NCBI GenBank assembly: GCA_905331475.1
Contig: CAJNYU010002545.1
Span: forward strand, 63,246-127,245
Direction: 5' to 3'
DNA: 64,000 nt
From: Rotaria socialis
Lineage: Eukaryota; Rotifera; Eurotatoria; Philodinida; Philodinidae
Part shown: positions 48,575 to 60,926 of the stretch, one piece after another
Numbering within the stretch: the stretch's first letter is position 1
Layout of the letters: each line of letters starts with the position of its first letter
Notes under the pieces: generated by a model
Told to the model about the DNA's origin: nothing
Seen by the model: only the letters and a program-made list of their open reading frames with translations
Database searches by the model: none
Translations under genes and position numbers: made by a program

Positions 48575-51500
48575 TCATGAAAAGCATTTATTGTAGCACG
48601 GTGAGGTGTGGTCGCCAAAATGATGATGAACTAAACCGTAGAAAATAAATTACAATTAATCAGATCAATAACGATTAGTTTTTTTTTCGTATTTAATTCA
48701 CACACATCATATTGACTTACTATCGTTCGCATCGGTCTTCAAACAGAGCCAACAAAATGAAATGCCACATTTACATTTCACTGCATTGCATCCTTCATAT
48801 CGATCAATTACTTGTTTACATGAGGGACATGGTTTTAGTATCAGGTTTCCTTTGATTGGAATAGATAGAATGAATTACAATGTTAAGATAGAATAAGCTT
48901 TTTTTTCAACTTCTAGAAATGCAGGTTTACCTATATTATATGCCGCTAATCTGTCTTCTGGCTTCAATTTTAACAGTGCTTGATATTGATCACATGTAGT
49001 ACCCAGATGATATTCAACTTCACATTTAACGCAGTAGGTTTTTAGACATACATCACAGAAGTATGATTGTGGATGTTGAGATTTACGATAAACCTAAAAA
49101 GTAGAACAAAACGATCTTAAATTGGATTGAAATCTCTAAATGTTGCTCGTCTTTAAAATAAAACTGACTTCAAATCTTGATAAATTGTTTTTTCTCGTAT
49201 ACAAATTCTATTATTAGAAAGCGAAAGTTAGCACAGGATTTTCCCGTAATGAAGTAGGTTTTTGAAACATTATTTGCTTTTCTCTGACACATAGTTGAAT
49301 AGAAATCAGCAGAAAATGTCGTTGTGAGACGAATAGAATGGAAAAGATCCTGCAGAAAGACAAAACTAGTGACCGATCGTTTTTGATAGATGAATCGGAT
49401 CACTGTAGGCTCTTTAATCCAGATCCTCTACCTCTAGATCATCAATTCTATCAATCCGAAAATTTAACCACTTTTTGCGAGAGTTATCATGCTTTACTGA
49501 TCTTCCAATTCTCCCATATCCAATAAACATTAAGTAATCATACTCAACAGAAATTAACTTTCTTACTTGTTTACAATCAATACCCATACATTGTTGTATA
49601 TCTTTATCTGCTTTCAAGTAAGCTTCCAGTGATGCCCGTGCTAATTTTGGTATATTTTTTGGATCAATTATTGTTTTAATATCACGTAATAAAAGTGGTG
49701 AATCACATGTTGAAATCATACATTTAATATTAAGACTCTGATTAGTTAATGTTGTATCAAATTTTGTTGATAGTTGCATCTTAAGACAATTTAAGCAAAA
49801 GGCATGCCCACAAGCTTGTAAAAAATAATTGGCCAACTCATAACAAATCTGACATTCAACGTCAGCTGCCACTGTAAGTAATTTAGATAATGCCTGCTGT
49901 TCTACAATGATTGTTGACCAACTCTGCTTAATAGCTTCTTCACATTTTGCGACATCCTGTTCTTTACCCACAACTCGTACTTGACGTTTAGCAACCATGG
50001 TACTAATTTCAACATTAAATTCTTTTGCAAACACGTCCCAATAAGTTACACTCATTTTTAACACTTGACGTATATAACCTATGAATAAAACAATCATAAA
50101 CTCTATAGAACTAACATATTAGTAATTGAGACCAGCATTTACCAGATGGAATGTCTAAGATAATTGTAGAGTTTTTACTGCTCAAAGTATCTCGAATATA
50201 TTCATCTATACGTTTTCTAGCTTCTTCTGATGCTTGATCACTGCCGTAAATACGTACAAAAGAACTTGAATAGTTCCACCAAATGTAAGTGCCAGTTTCA
50301 TTTTGAATTTGTTGCAATAATTTCGTACCAACACGATCAAAGATGATTCTCGTCTACAACAAATAATATAACTTCGTATTTTCTCAGAAAATAGGAGAAA
50401 CAGAAATAAACCGAGAAGAGAAATTTTCTTTCCTGTTCGGCTACCATTGCTGTGAAGACTAGCAACAATTGTTTCTGGTGGCTTCTATAATCGTACTCGA
50501 ACAGAAAAGAAAACGTCTCAGTAGCAGAATGGTCTTCCTCAAAAGTGGATCTCTGAAATTTTAGCTTCTTGTATCATATTGATATTCGAAATCAAGATAA
50601 GCAATCATCTATTATCCAATAGACTTGATGAAAAAGTAATTAGAAAGTTAGAGATTTTCGATAGGAGACTTACTTTCTCTGAATCATCTTCGAATCTATA
50701 TTCCATTCCTTTCATCAATGTATCAAATGTAATTTTTGCAACTGTTATATGTTGTATATCATCGCCATCGATAAATATTTTCATTGTAGTTGCTTTCCCT
50801 GGTTTTTCTGAATGTACAGCTTTTATATAAACTCGCTTATATTTCTCACGAATATATTGAATTGCTTGTTTAATTTTATCAGGAATAGCTTTTGTCAAAG
50901 CTGCATTAATAAATATTTCATGTGCAATTGATGGAATTAGGCGGAGGTTACTTGAACCTTTAAACAGTTGAATTACTTGATTATCATAGGTTTTTATAGC
51001 TGTTGTAATATCAATAGGATCATTAAAAAGAACAAGCGCTGTAACTGTTCCATCTGGTGTACTTGATGGTATTTGACAATCAGGTACCGAACGAAATAAA
51101 TCTTTTGTACTAAGAAACATTGAACGAAGACCGATTAAGCCAATATCTTCTTCTTCTTTCAAAGCAACATCTGTTCTCTTAGTTGTAGGATTCCTATTTT
51201 CTAATTTTTCACGATAAATTATAACATTTTTAACGTCATCATACAATTGACTTTCTTTTAAAATATTAATCAAATGATATTTATCCAAAGATTTATGAAG
51301 ACGTTGCAATTGAATAACATATTCATCTTCTTTCTTCTTATTTGCGTCATTTTTGTTTTTTTGGACTCGTTCCGATAATCTTACTTTACCACAACCGATA
51401 AAGCCTGTTTTACCATTCATTTCTTCGATTGCTTGTGTTAATTCTGTCATATCCAAAAATTCAACAGAAGCTTCAAGTTTACCATTAAATACCTTTGGAT

Positions 51501-54500
51501 TAAATGTTATTGTATCACGTTGAAATGAAGTATAGCGATTAAATATTGCTTTGATATCATCTGCAGCAGATTCGGGCTTTTTAAATATTTGACCTTTTCT
51601 TCCACGTAAAATCTGTACATCAGTGAGACCATTACAGCCTTGAAAGTAGCTGCGAACATCTTCTTCGTCAGTATCTTCTGGAAAGCCTTGAAACAGAACT
51701 GACCCTGTGCGATTCTGTTTATTTTGTGCAAGTGTTATTGTCTGTGGATTATTCATTTTTAGGACGGCTTCATGTGCTTGTTGAAGTGATTCAAAATTAA
51801 TAAAAGCCTTTCTGTTATGTTTACTAAGATAGTAAACCACTTTCATTGTGGGTAGATCATTTGAACGTTGATAATGACATTGATAATTCAAACTTTGCAA
51901 TAGTTCGTATGCTTTGAGTGCACTTTTTTCTTGTCGAAAAATAATCTTTCCGTTCCCGGTCGATTTTGTTAGATACCATATAGCTTTGAGGCGACAGTTT
52001 TGTTTACTTATGACTGCTTCAGTTTTCAAACAGGAATCACTAACAGAAATCTCACGACCCTGCTCAATATAGCCATTCAATTCACAAAAAGCGAAACGTG
52101 CTTGTTCGACAGTTGAATATGTCACTGCCACAGACGAGCTGTTTTCATTTTGTCGAATGAAATCAATTCTACGAACTAAAACGATTAGAGTAAGAATACA
52201 AACGTGTTCTCCAAATCTTCTTCTCTGACCTGACAGAAAGATCCTGCTTTTCGAAAAATACAATGCGGAAGTCTATGATTGTATATGCACGCCTTTCACG
52301 ATCTGTAGTAGAGAGAATAGATATGCATAAACTATTCACTTGTGAAAACGAGCGCTCAGAAACTGTTGTCTACATTATTAGGCCTGTCGAAATTCTTTGA
52401 ATTATTTTCTCATTCGAAAAATTTTTCGTTCCGACCGATCGTAGATTCTGAATGTGTTGAAGTCCTGTTTCACAGAATACGTACAGATCTCGATTTTGGT
52501 TCTATTTACTAGAAAAATTTTTCTCGAGTACATATAAGCTCTTGAATAAAGACTAGCAGCAAGATTATTCTTAGCATTTGTCTCTTATATTGCATAGAAA
52601 GAAGTATTTGGAAATTTGAATCTTGAGAATCCTCAAGAAAAAGATCTCCCATCAAAATTCAAAGTCAGAAAGAAATGAATACTTACTTTGCCCAAATGTT
52701 TCACATAAATCTCGAATTCTCTCTTCCGTTATTGTTGTCGGCAACTTTGTCAGTATGATTCTAATATAATCACTTTCAAGTAGAATCATTTGACTAATAC
52801 CTCCTGCGCTCATCAGAATTCGGGTTCTACCTACAATCTGTATTTCTTCTGCTTCTACTAGTAATTTTTCTTTTTCTTTTTGAATCATATCTTCAACGAT
52901 TTTTTTCGCCTTTTCTAAATCAGCTTTACGTGACCATATTGTTAATCTTGATTGTTTATAATCGACATCAACTATAGTTTGAGTTGTTTCTTCGAGCTTA
53001 TTCAAATTACAATTACGTTTTCCAACAACAGCTCGTAGTAGGATTGCTCCAATATTTCCAAAGGAAAAGCTTTCAAAAGCAATTGTATGTAAACTAGTTC
53101 CATTCACAGCTGCATACCATTGTTGTGAAACAGATTCGAGACAGCCAAGATCAATGGAAGACAATACTGTTATATAATTAGTTCCATTGAGACTTAGTAA
53201 TTCATTAAAAAAAACATATTTTGGCATTTGGTCATTTAAACATAGAGTTGATGTACGAAATACACGTGCTGTCACTGGTTCAGTAGTCATTTGCGAGAAA
53301 GCAGAAATAACCTTATAGCCAGCTCTTAATGGCCCATGTGATATGGCTAAGTTCATAAAATGACCAGCTGTTATACATTGTAAGAGACAATCAATTACAT
53401 GGCCATCTAATTCTTCACTATTAGGAATTTTTACTTCATATTCCATTTGTTTGGCTTTTTCTTTAATAAAGTCTTGAACCACCTGTAATAATTTTCCATT
53501 AACCGAGTGACTTTTACACCAACCATATTGTTGTTTTTTATTTTCGTTATTGGCACAAAATGCATTCCATTTTAAATATACATTAATCAACGTAATGTGA
53601 TCCCCAGTTTTATGACTAAATTCAGCACGTGCTCGTGAAGCCATGTCCTTTGATTCTTGATCTTTACTACTCCACCAGATACTCTGTGATACAGTTAGCA
53701 TACCTGCGAGAATTAATGCGTAGGATAGACACTTCAGCTCTTTTCCCTTATATAACATAGCTGTTAATTTTGGATCTATATCAAGACGAGCCATAGTTCG
53801 GCCAAGTTGTGTCAGTTTTCCTTGTGAATCTAGTGCATTCAGCCACATCAGAATCTGATAGGCTTCATGTAAACTAGAAGCAGGTGGAGATTGCAGCCAT
53901 TCAAATAGTTCTATATTATCAATGTTTAAATGCTTCAATTTCAGTATGGCAATTGTTGGCTGAGTACAAAGAATTTCTGCACGTGAACAAGCGTCCATTG
54001 CCTCGTAAGTTTCAATTGTATATAAATGATAGCACTGAAATGACAAGAAAAACTTTTTGGTGTGTGCGTCCGAATCGAGCGATTGTCTTCACTACGCTTA
54101 CTCCCTTCGCGCTTAAATATTGTCGAATCATTTCTAGTTGATAATTTTCTTACCTTTCCAGCTGATGTTCTTCCAGCTCTTCCACGTCGTTGTTTAACTG
54201 AACTTTTCGTAATTTGTCCGATCTTTAATACTTGCATCTTTCTCTTGTCATCCCACATTTTCTCTTTTACCATTCCACTTTCGATTACATGTTTAATTCC
54301 ATCAATAGTAACAGATGTTTCTGCAACATTTGTACTGAAAATAATTTTACGTTTATTTGGCATCTTTTTAAATATTTGTGCATTTTCTTCTTCGGACAAT
54401 TTTCCATGCAATGGCATACCTATGTATGATTTGTCATTTTCTAATTTCTTATGTAAATCAGCTAACGCTAAATCAATTTCATCGGGACCAGTTAAAAATA

Positions 54501-57500
54501 CCAAAATATCACCAATTTCATCACTTTGGTGTATTTCAACAGCTTTTGCAACTGATGTTTGAACATAATTCTCAACATCATCATCAAGATAGAAATCTTC
54601 GATTGGATAGGTTCGACCACCAACTTCTAATATATCACATTTAAAATCAGACGCAAAGTAGTTATAAAGTAAATCTATATCTAATGTAGCTGACATGACA
54701 ATAAGCTAAAACAGAAATAAGCCATACAGTAAAGTGTCCCTTGAAAATCATATTAATTTGACTAACCTTTAAATCTTTTCTTTTTCTCAAACATTGCTTC
54801 ATCAATCCAAATACTATATCTGTATCGATTTTTCGTTCGTGTGCCTCATCCACTATGACGATTGAATACTGTGGTAACATTGGACTGTGTTGAAATTCAT
54901 TGAGAAAGAGTGTATCAGTGACAAATTTTATTTTAGTACTATGTGAAGTTGTAGGCCGGCCGCCACCTACTTGAAAACCAACCTAACGTACAAGTCAAAA
55001 TAGAATAGATATAAATATGACAAATAATTAGCAAGTAATGCGTCGGCTCCATGAGCCTCGCTTAACTCAATCCTGAAAGTGCACGATAGAGGCAATATGA
55101 TCATACTCTCAAAAACAAAATGATACCGTAGATGGTAGCAGTATAACTAGGATTTGAGGCTCGGATTAGAGTTGCCCGTACGCTTTCTAAAGATACACAA
55201 AGGCAGCGTTATTTTTGTGGAACTCACGTATGTTTTCGACGAAAATAGTGAGTGTGCGTTTGATGTCGAGGTTTTCTGACTGCCCGTCCATGTGCTACAC
55301 ATTCCACGTTCAAATTGAATAAGAATCAGCTTAATGATTCCGATCTCACCCTCTGTAAAAAAAATAACTCCTGCATATGCTGGTAAAACAACGAATTAGG
55401 CAAGCCAAACCAGCTCCGCGTCATTCGAGTACCGCACTCTTTCCATTAGAAAAAATCCCTATTGTAGCCTTCTTACTCCAAGTTTTTCAAAACATTAAGT
55501 GTATACAGTTTCAACAAAATCACATTCCCTTATGGAATTACATGTCATGTTAGTCGATCTATAACGTAAATGTACTGCCACCAATATCGCATACCATACG
55601 GGAACGGTACCATTTTCGCGTCACGAAGATATCAAATAATTTTAGAACTCTTTACGAGGGATTCTTTAGAATATGTTCTTCAAATCGTTTGGGAGCGAAA
55701 ACTATCTATATAATACCACCACTTTTTAGAAAGAACTTCTGTCTGTCACAGATATAAATGAAATTTTAATGATCTGATCGCTCTACTGACTCGATTCATA
55801 ATCAACTCGAGGCTTTTCGTAAAAAAAGTAGACCTACAGATCAGACGAGAATATACGAAAAAATATGTTTGAATAAAATTTTTTATTGGGACTGTCACGA
55901 CGTGGTTCATTAGAAATGGCTATAGTCGCGATGTCATCCTTTTCTCAGGAAAAAAACGTATTACAATCAATTTTTATGCGTCGTTCATTTCCCACCCAAT
56001 AAATCTTAAGTAGTGAAATTCGATCTTGTTATTTTCGAGTAAAATTTAAGACAATGTGACAAGAATTCTTATGATCTGTTTGAAAAATAAATCACGAGAA
56101 CATTGTTTCGATGAAAACATTACGAACAAATATATGGAGTAAAAAATAGCTCTGAACAAAACGACGCAGTCACACTTGCACCGCTCAGCGGAAGCAGTAG
56201 TGATAGAGATTTCTGATAGCATTCACCAACTAAAACAAATCATTTGCAGTTGGGCCGATCTTGGGTATATAACAAAAAATCTAAATGCTGTTTCTTATAG
56301 AGGTGATATACGAATATTCTGGACTAATAATTCCCTGTTCAATATAAGAAGCAAGGATATAATTTTTCTGACCGAAAAATGGTTGTCGTTTAATCGACTA
56401 ATTTCGGAAGTCAACCTTATTGTGACCTTCGGTCGAAAAACAATATCGAGTATTGAGTAAGATGAAGCTAAACATCACACAATTTTGCGTGAGTACTAAA
56501 ACCTTCTTAAGACACCCTTACTCAACTCCAGTCTACCTCATGGTTACACTACTACGAGATCAAACGATCTTCTTTTTGCATTCTGTTTACCGCAGTCAGA
56601 CACTCGATAAAACAATCAAACATTTTCCTCGCAACGATGTAAAAATGCTTTTCATTCGAAGGTAGGAAAGTAGCTCCTCGTCGCTTCAGTGTGCCCTCCT
56701 TCCATTTTTGGGGAAAAGCTCACTGAACCTGTTATAGCAGTTTCTCACGCCGAATTCCAATCAAAACATAGTGTTTCGGCGTTAATTACAGCTTGTGTGC
56801 CTGCTTTATAAAAAATATTCTGCAAAGATAGTAACCACAGTTTCCAAAAAATGTTATTCTGCTCATTTTCTAGATTCAATCACATCTGATTGAGCCTCCT
56901 TCTGCAAAATATAAAGTTTCTTGAAAAACATCTGTCGCAATGCCTTTTTTTCACTCGACCAGTTTCTAAATCGTGAGCGCACACTGCTTTCGGAAAGATT
57001 GTAGAGACAAACTGAACATGCAACCAATTTAATGCTGGTGACCCTATTTTTCAGAAAAGCGACAAAGAAAAAACCAATCTCATTAGCAGAATAAAACCAA
57101 GAACGCAAGGCGATGCCCACAAAAATCTGAGAAAAGCATCTCATGCGTGGCAGAAAAATCGGGAATCAATCGTATTCTTGATCCAAACCTTCTTAAGAAA
57201 AAATAATTCGTTGAACCTTATCCATTATGTACAAAGGTATTCACTCTGAAAACAGCGTTTCAAGCCATTTAGAAAGAAAGTCAATTTCAAACTTCGCTTT
57301 CCTTAACATCTTTCAGTTAGCTTTCTTTCTGAACTTCTCATTAATTGGTCACTCAGACAGAAAGGAAAGTTTTAAGGCTAATGGGCTCACACTCGAACCC
57401 CCAATACTGAACTACATACGGGGAGCCATTTTCTGAGAAACTCGATTCCTATTGGTTCCCTGGCCCACCAATAGGGTTGCGAGGCCAATGAGGCTCATAT

Positions 57501-58606
57501 TCGAACTCCCCACCCTGAAATACCTACTGGGAGCCATTTTCTGAGAAACTCGATTTCTATTGGTTCCCTGACCCACCAATCAGACATCGGACAAACAGAC
57601 GAATTTCCGTTGTGAAGACTCATCCTTTCAGGATTGAGAATTAACTTACTTCTTCACCAATCTCACATCCATATTCTTCGGCTACCCGAGCTGCTAGAGA
57701 TCGTGCTGCTAATTTACGTGGTTGAGTACATATGATTTGTTCTAAAATAGCCATACAATCGTTATAGATTAAAAGGAAAGCGATAGAATAATATGATCAT
57801 TTACTTTCGTCAATGAAATGTGCATCACATATGTACTGAACTGTTTGTGTACTCTTTCCTGAGCCTGTATCAGCTTTTAGAATCAAAACTTGATTTTTTT
57901 CCAATTTTTCAATAATATCAGAGCGTCTTGCATAAATAGGAAGACGTGATTCCCAATGCTTTAATTCACGTTCCAGTTTTTGTTTTATACGTCGAAGTTG
58001 TAGTAAATTATATTTTTTATCCGTTGTCGATGAAAGAATGGAGTTATATTCTGCAGTTAGATGGTTGATGGCTGACTGAAATTCAAATTTTTGTAATCTT
58101 AATTCTTGTAGTGCATTCTGTTCAAGAATGTCAAGTACTTGTTCATTATCACTATTGTTGGATTCTTGATCATTAGTGTCGAATTCTTCTACTTTTGATA
58201 GAAATTGATCGATGATTTCAATAAGTTCACTCTCGGATAGTTGTTGATGACGTTGGTGAGCGCGTTTTTCTAAGTGAGGTGACTGGGAAACAACACGGCT
58301 AGACGCAGTGTTTTGTTGATTAGCGTCAGGTAAAGAAACCATTTTCTGATCAATTAATCTACCATTAGGATGATTGAAATGGCAACCAAGTCGAGTACAA
58401 TTTACATCATATTTGCAATCAGACGTTTTCGTCGTTCCATCTTTCGGTGGGTTCACATGTGTAAATGTACAACCCTTTGTGCGACAATCACCGCCGTATC
58501 TACATAATGTTGGATTAACTCCAACACGTCTAGTTGTTGATTCGTGAGAGTCACGACGATTCGGTTTTGCATTGATATCCTTAGATTTGAATGAATTCAA
58601 TGGCAT
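48575..58606 (-). CDS. CCCH / DEAH-box RNA helicase / KH-like / RING-IBR-RING fusion, 11 exons
   Basis: Exons on the minus strand: 58606-57805, 57741-57650, 54982-54767, 54705-54154, 54034-52687, 52175-50674, 50353-50143, 50078-49567, 49093-48931, 48849-48721, 48630-48575. All phases agree, giving 1860 aa. In order: two CCCH fingers (residues about 35-50 and 64-79); an acidic coiled-coil-like stretch; motif I GSGKST (about 248); [12 protein letters not shown] (343-346); SAT (375-377); [20 protein letters not shown] (542-549); HA2/OB-like region (555-830); RRM/KH-like parts (about 1000-1640); RING1 CQICYE (1650); IBR; RING2 with candidate catalytic Cys1820 in EGCNAVKC; final CYNKCF. All core motifs look intact. 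It resembles plant DEAH11/DEAH12-type proteins, pairing RNA unwinding with an RBR ubiquitin ligase. Its targets are unknown. Intron 2 (54983-57649) is 2.67 kb because of an insertion. Confidence 0.92.
55062..57644. mobile_element. Probable 2.6-kb insertion in a helicase intron, TTAA-flanked ends
   Basis: The left end TTAA followed by CTCAATCCTGAAAG (55066-55079) is inverted at CTTTCAGGATTGAG (57625-57638), followed by aa and then TTAA. The other introns of this gene are 48-700 nt, so this segment accounts for the excess length. TTAA flanks would fit a piggyBac-type target, but no transposase is visible. Reading frames inside (56176-56460, 56863-57144) have no recognisable domain. Confidence 0.5.
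57376..57590 (+). repeat. Tandem duplication, 2 x about 107 bp
   Basis: Two copies of a unit running from ggc(t/c)aatg...ggctca through gggagccattttctgagaaa to ggttccctg.cccaccaat. They lie near the end of the intron insertion. Identity is about 85-90% by eye. Confidence 0.8.
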
Positions 58607-59564
58607 GATGTGCTTCCTAAAAAAAGTCTAAAATAAAGAAAGAATTGTTCAATTGCAAATAGAATCACAATGAAATTTGCTTTGACTTTATAAAAAAATT
58701 AACTAGAAGGAGAACGCTTAAATACAACTCAAGTCTTGTAAAAAAAACCCAGTATTTTTCCCAGTTTGACAAACACATCAAATCACTCGCAGGAAAAAGA
58801 ACGAAGTAAATATCGCTTTTTGCTTGTGCAATTACTCTTTCAGATGAATAAACTTTTGTCTCGAACATATGTTTGCCTAACACTTTTTGTGCACTGGTCT
58901 TTGTTTATGGGTATGGGTGTGGGTGTTTGCGTTGGTGTAGATGTCATCTACTATTCAACCTAACCCACACCCACAACCACGATAATTCACAATGTAATTT
59001 TCTGACTGTGTTTTAAATATTTAAATTGAATTCAGAAAAAAATGATTTTAATGTTAATTGAGTTTATTGAAAATTAAAATTTTAAAGAGATAAAAACTGT
59101 TTAAAAGAATAGTAAGTGTTGATAATTAAGGTAATGTAGAAATCATTTTGATTTAGAATTATAGTCCAAGATATAAAGTGGTGTACATAATTTAAAGACA
59201 TTTTCAATAATTCGCATTTTTTGACCTAGCGATTTTCTTTAAAGAATGCGAATCATACATCAATCGATGTAGCATTATTTACTCGACATTTTGGATAAAA
59301 TATAAATCATTCATCAATAAAGCAGAGTACCGAAACTCAATTTCTATTGGTCACAACTAATTGTGCTATTTCACTACGAGTGAGATAATAAGCCTCTAAG
59401 CTAACTAGTGGATAACAGAGAGCCTGAAAAACTGAACAAAACTATCTAGTTTTCGTGAAAAAAAAATGTTTAAATGACAGATTTTTTAAGACTTTCTGTT
59501 CTGGTTAGTCATCAATTTCCAAATTTAAATAATTCTTTTTCTATCAGTAATGTAATTTCAGATT
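58607..59564. other. Upstream region of the helicase/ligase gene
   Basis: AT-rich with no gene seen. It contains the GT-rich inverted motif at 58909-58980. The promoter of the minus-strand helicase gene should lie here, but no core element can be named. Confidence 0.35.
58909..58980. repeat. Short inverted GGGTGT / ACACCC motif
   Basis: gggtatgggtgtgggtgt (58909-58926) and its near complement aacccacacccacaacc (58962-58978) face each other. The unit resembles the TGTGGG telomere repeat known from Adineta, but there are too few copies to call it telomeric. Confidence 0.35.
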
Positions 59565-59849
59565 TTTATTTCTTATCTATTTTGTACAGAATTAAATTTT
59601 CTACAAGATGCAATCCATCATTTTTTTTTTGTAAAACCTAAAAAAATTCCCCATAACCAACAAACTTAAGTATACGCTTTAATAGGTTATACTCCATAGA
59701 TGACGCTTGTGTTGGTGTATGCCGTGAATATTCACAGATGGAACATAAAGTTTGTCGGTTCTGAGCAATTTTAGTAGGTTTTACAAAAAAAAATGATGGA
59801 TTGCATTTTGTAGAAAATTAAATTCTGTACAAAATAGATAAGAAATAAA
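59565..59849. repeat. Near-perfect hairpin, arms about 75 bp
   Basis: The arms 59565-59640 and 59775-59849 are complementary with only a few mismatches (for example gatgcaatccatca against tgatggattgcat). The loop of about 134 bp is itself weakly palindromic. It would form a long hairpin RNA if transcribed. Confidence 0.85.
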
Positions 59850-59908
59850 TTATGAAGCACATACAAGATCTTGGAATACGGGCGAAATCTTACAAGAATC
59901 TGACAAAA

Positions 59909-60032
59909 AATCGTAGTTCCTGAGATCTGAGATCAATTCGCACAATCAGATTCTTGAAAGATTTTACATATTAATGCGATCCTTGAAGAATCTGATTGTT
60001 CAACCAAATCTAAGATCTCAGGAACTACGATT
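59909..60032. repeat. Hairpin of the AAGATCT type, arms about 55 bp
   Basis: The arms aatcgtagttcctgagatct (59909-59928) and agatctcaggaactacgatt (60013-60032) are perfect complements, and inner caatcagattcttgaa / ttgaagaatctgattg continues the pairing. The surrounding 59870-60110 is rich in aagatctt, recalling the 34848-35496 element. Confidence 0.85.
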
Positions 60033-60514
60033 GTTTGTATGGTTTTCGTATGATCGTGCAAGATTATATAAGAACAGATGCAAGATCTTATCAGATCTTA
60101 CAATATGATTGCTCGACCTGGATGGGATGATGTCTATATCGATATAGGTTTCTCTTATGGGATCTATTCGAACAGTTCTAATGATTTGAACTAAAACTGA
60201 ACTGTCATACCCCTAGAAGCGAGCTAGTCTTTACTTGATGTTCTCGAACTAAAGTGTGACTAACGTTCGATGTGTATCAGATCAATTCTCTTATGATTAT
60301 GAATTACAGTTTTACTCAGTTGATCGTATCAATTATTTTATTCTAAAGTGACTTCGTCATGGAGCTATATTTACTGTATTTTTTAAAATGGATCTCATAA
60401 TAGACAATGTTTTATTTATTTTTTCTGTGCTCCTATATTTTATGAAAAACTGAAGATTTTGGGGGAAATAATTAGATATTCTTTTGAAAAGTACTTTGCC
60501 CGTATTGTAAATAG

Positions 60515-60918
60515 CAGAGCCCCAAGCAGGCCACGTCTTGGAGACCTGTAGGTCTGTCAGCATTTTATAACTAAAACAAACATGATGAGAGACTAGAAAC
60601 TAGAGGTACATACAGAGCACCGAATGTACTGTTATACCTGGAGATAGCCGGCCTATCACAGACATAGACCATGATTTTCGGAGCAGTGAAACTGACAGGC
60701 TCAGACAGGTCAACAGGCCAAAAATTGCTTGAACCTCTGATAAGTACTGGTCTGAAATTCGTGGTCTATGCCTATGACTGGTCAGTTACCTCCAGGTATA
60801 AAATTACACTCGGTACTCTGTATGTACCTCTAGTTTCTAGTCTCTCATCATGTTTGTTTTAGCTATAAAATGCTGACAGACCTACAGGTCTCCAAGACGT
60901 GGCCTGCTTGGGGCTCTG
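60515..60918. mobile_element. hAT-like MITE with 8-bp duplication GTAAATAG
   Basis: 404 bp. The ends CAGAGCCCCAAGCAGGCCAC are perfect inverted repeats and the arms stay complementary for about 150 bp each. Identical GTAAATAG flanks lie at 60507-60514 and 60919-60926. There is no coding capacity. The long, well-preserved arms suggest recent activity. Confidence 0.95.
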
Positions 60919-60926
60919 GTAAATAG

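Noticed and set aside
54062..54644. Plus-strand frames of up to 166 codons
   Set aside because: Shadows of the well-supported minus-strand helicase exon.
56176..57144. Two 93-94 codon frames in the helicase intron
   Set aside because: No recognisable domain, no splice context and no paired frame; probably chance within the insertion.
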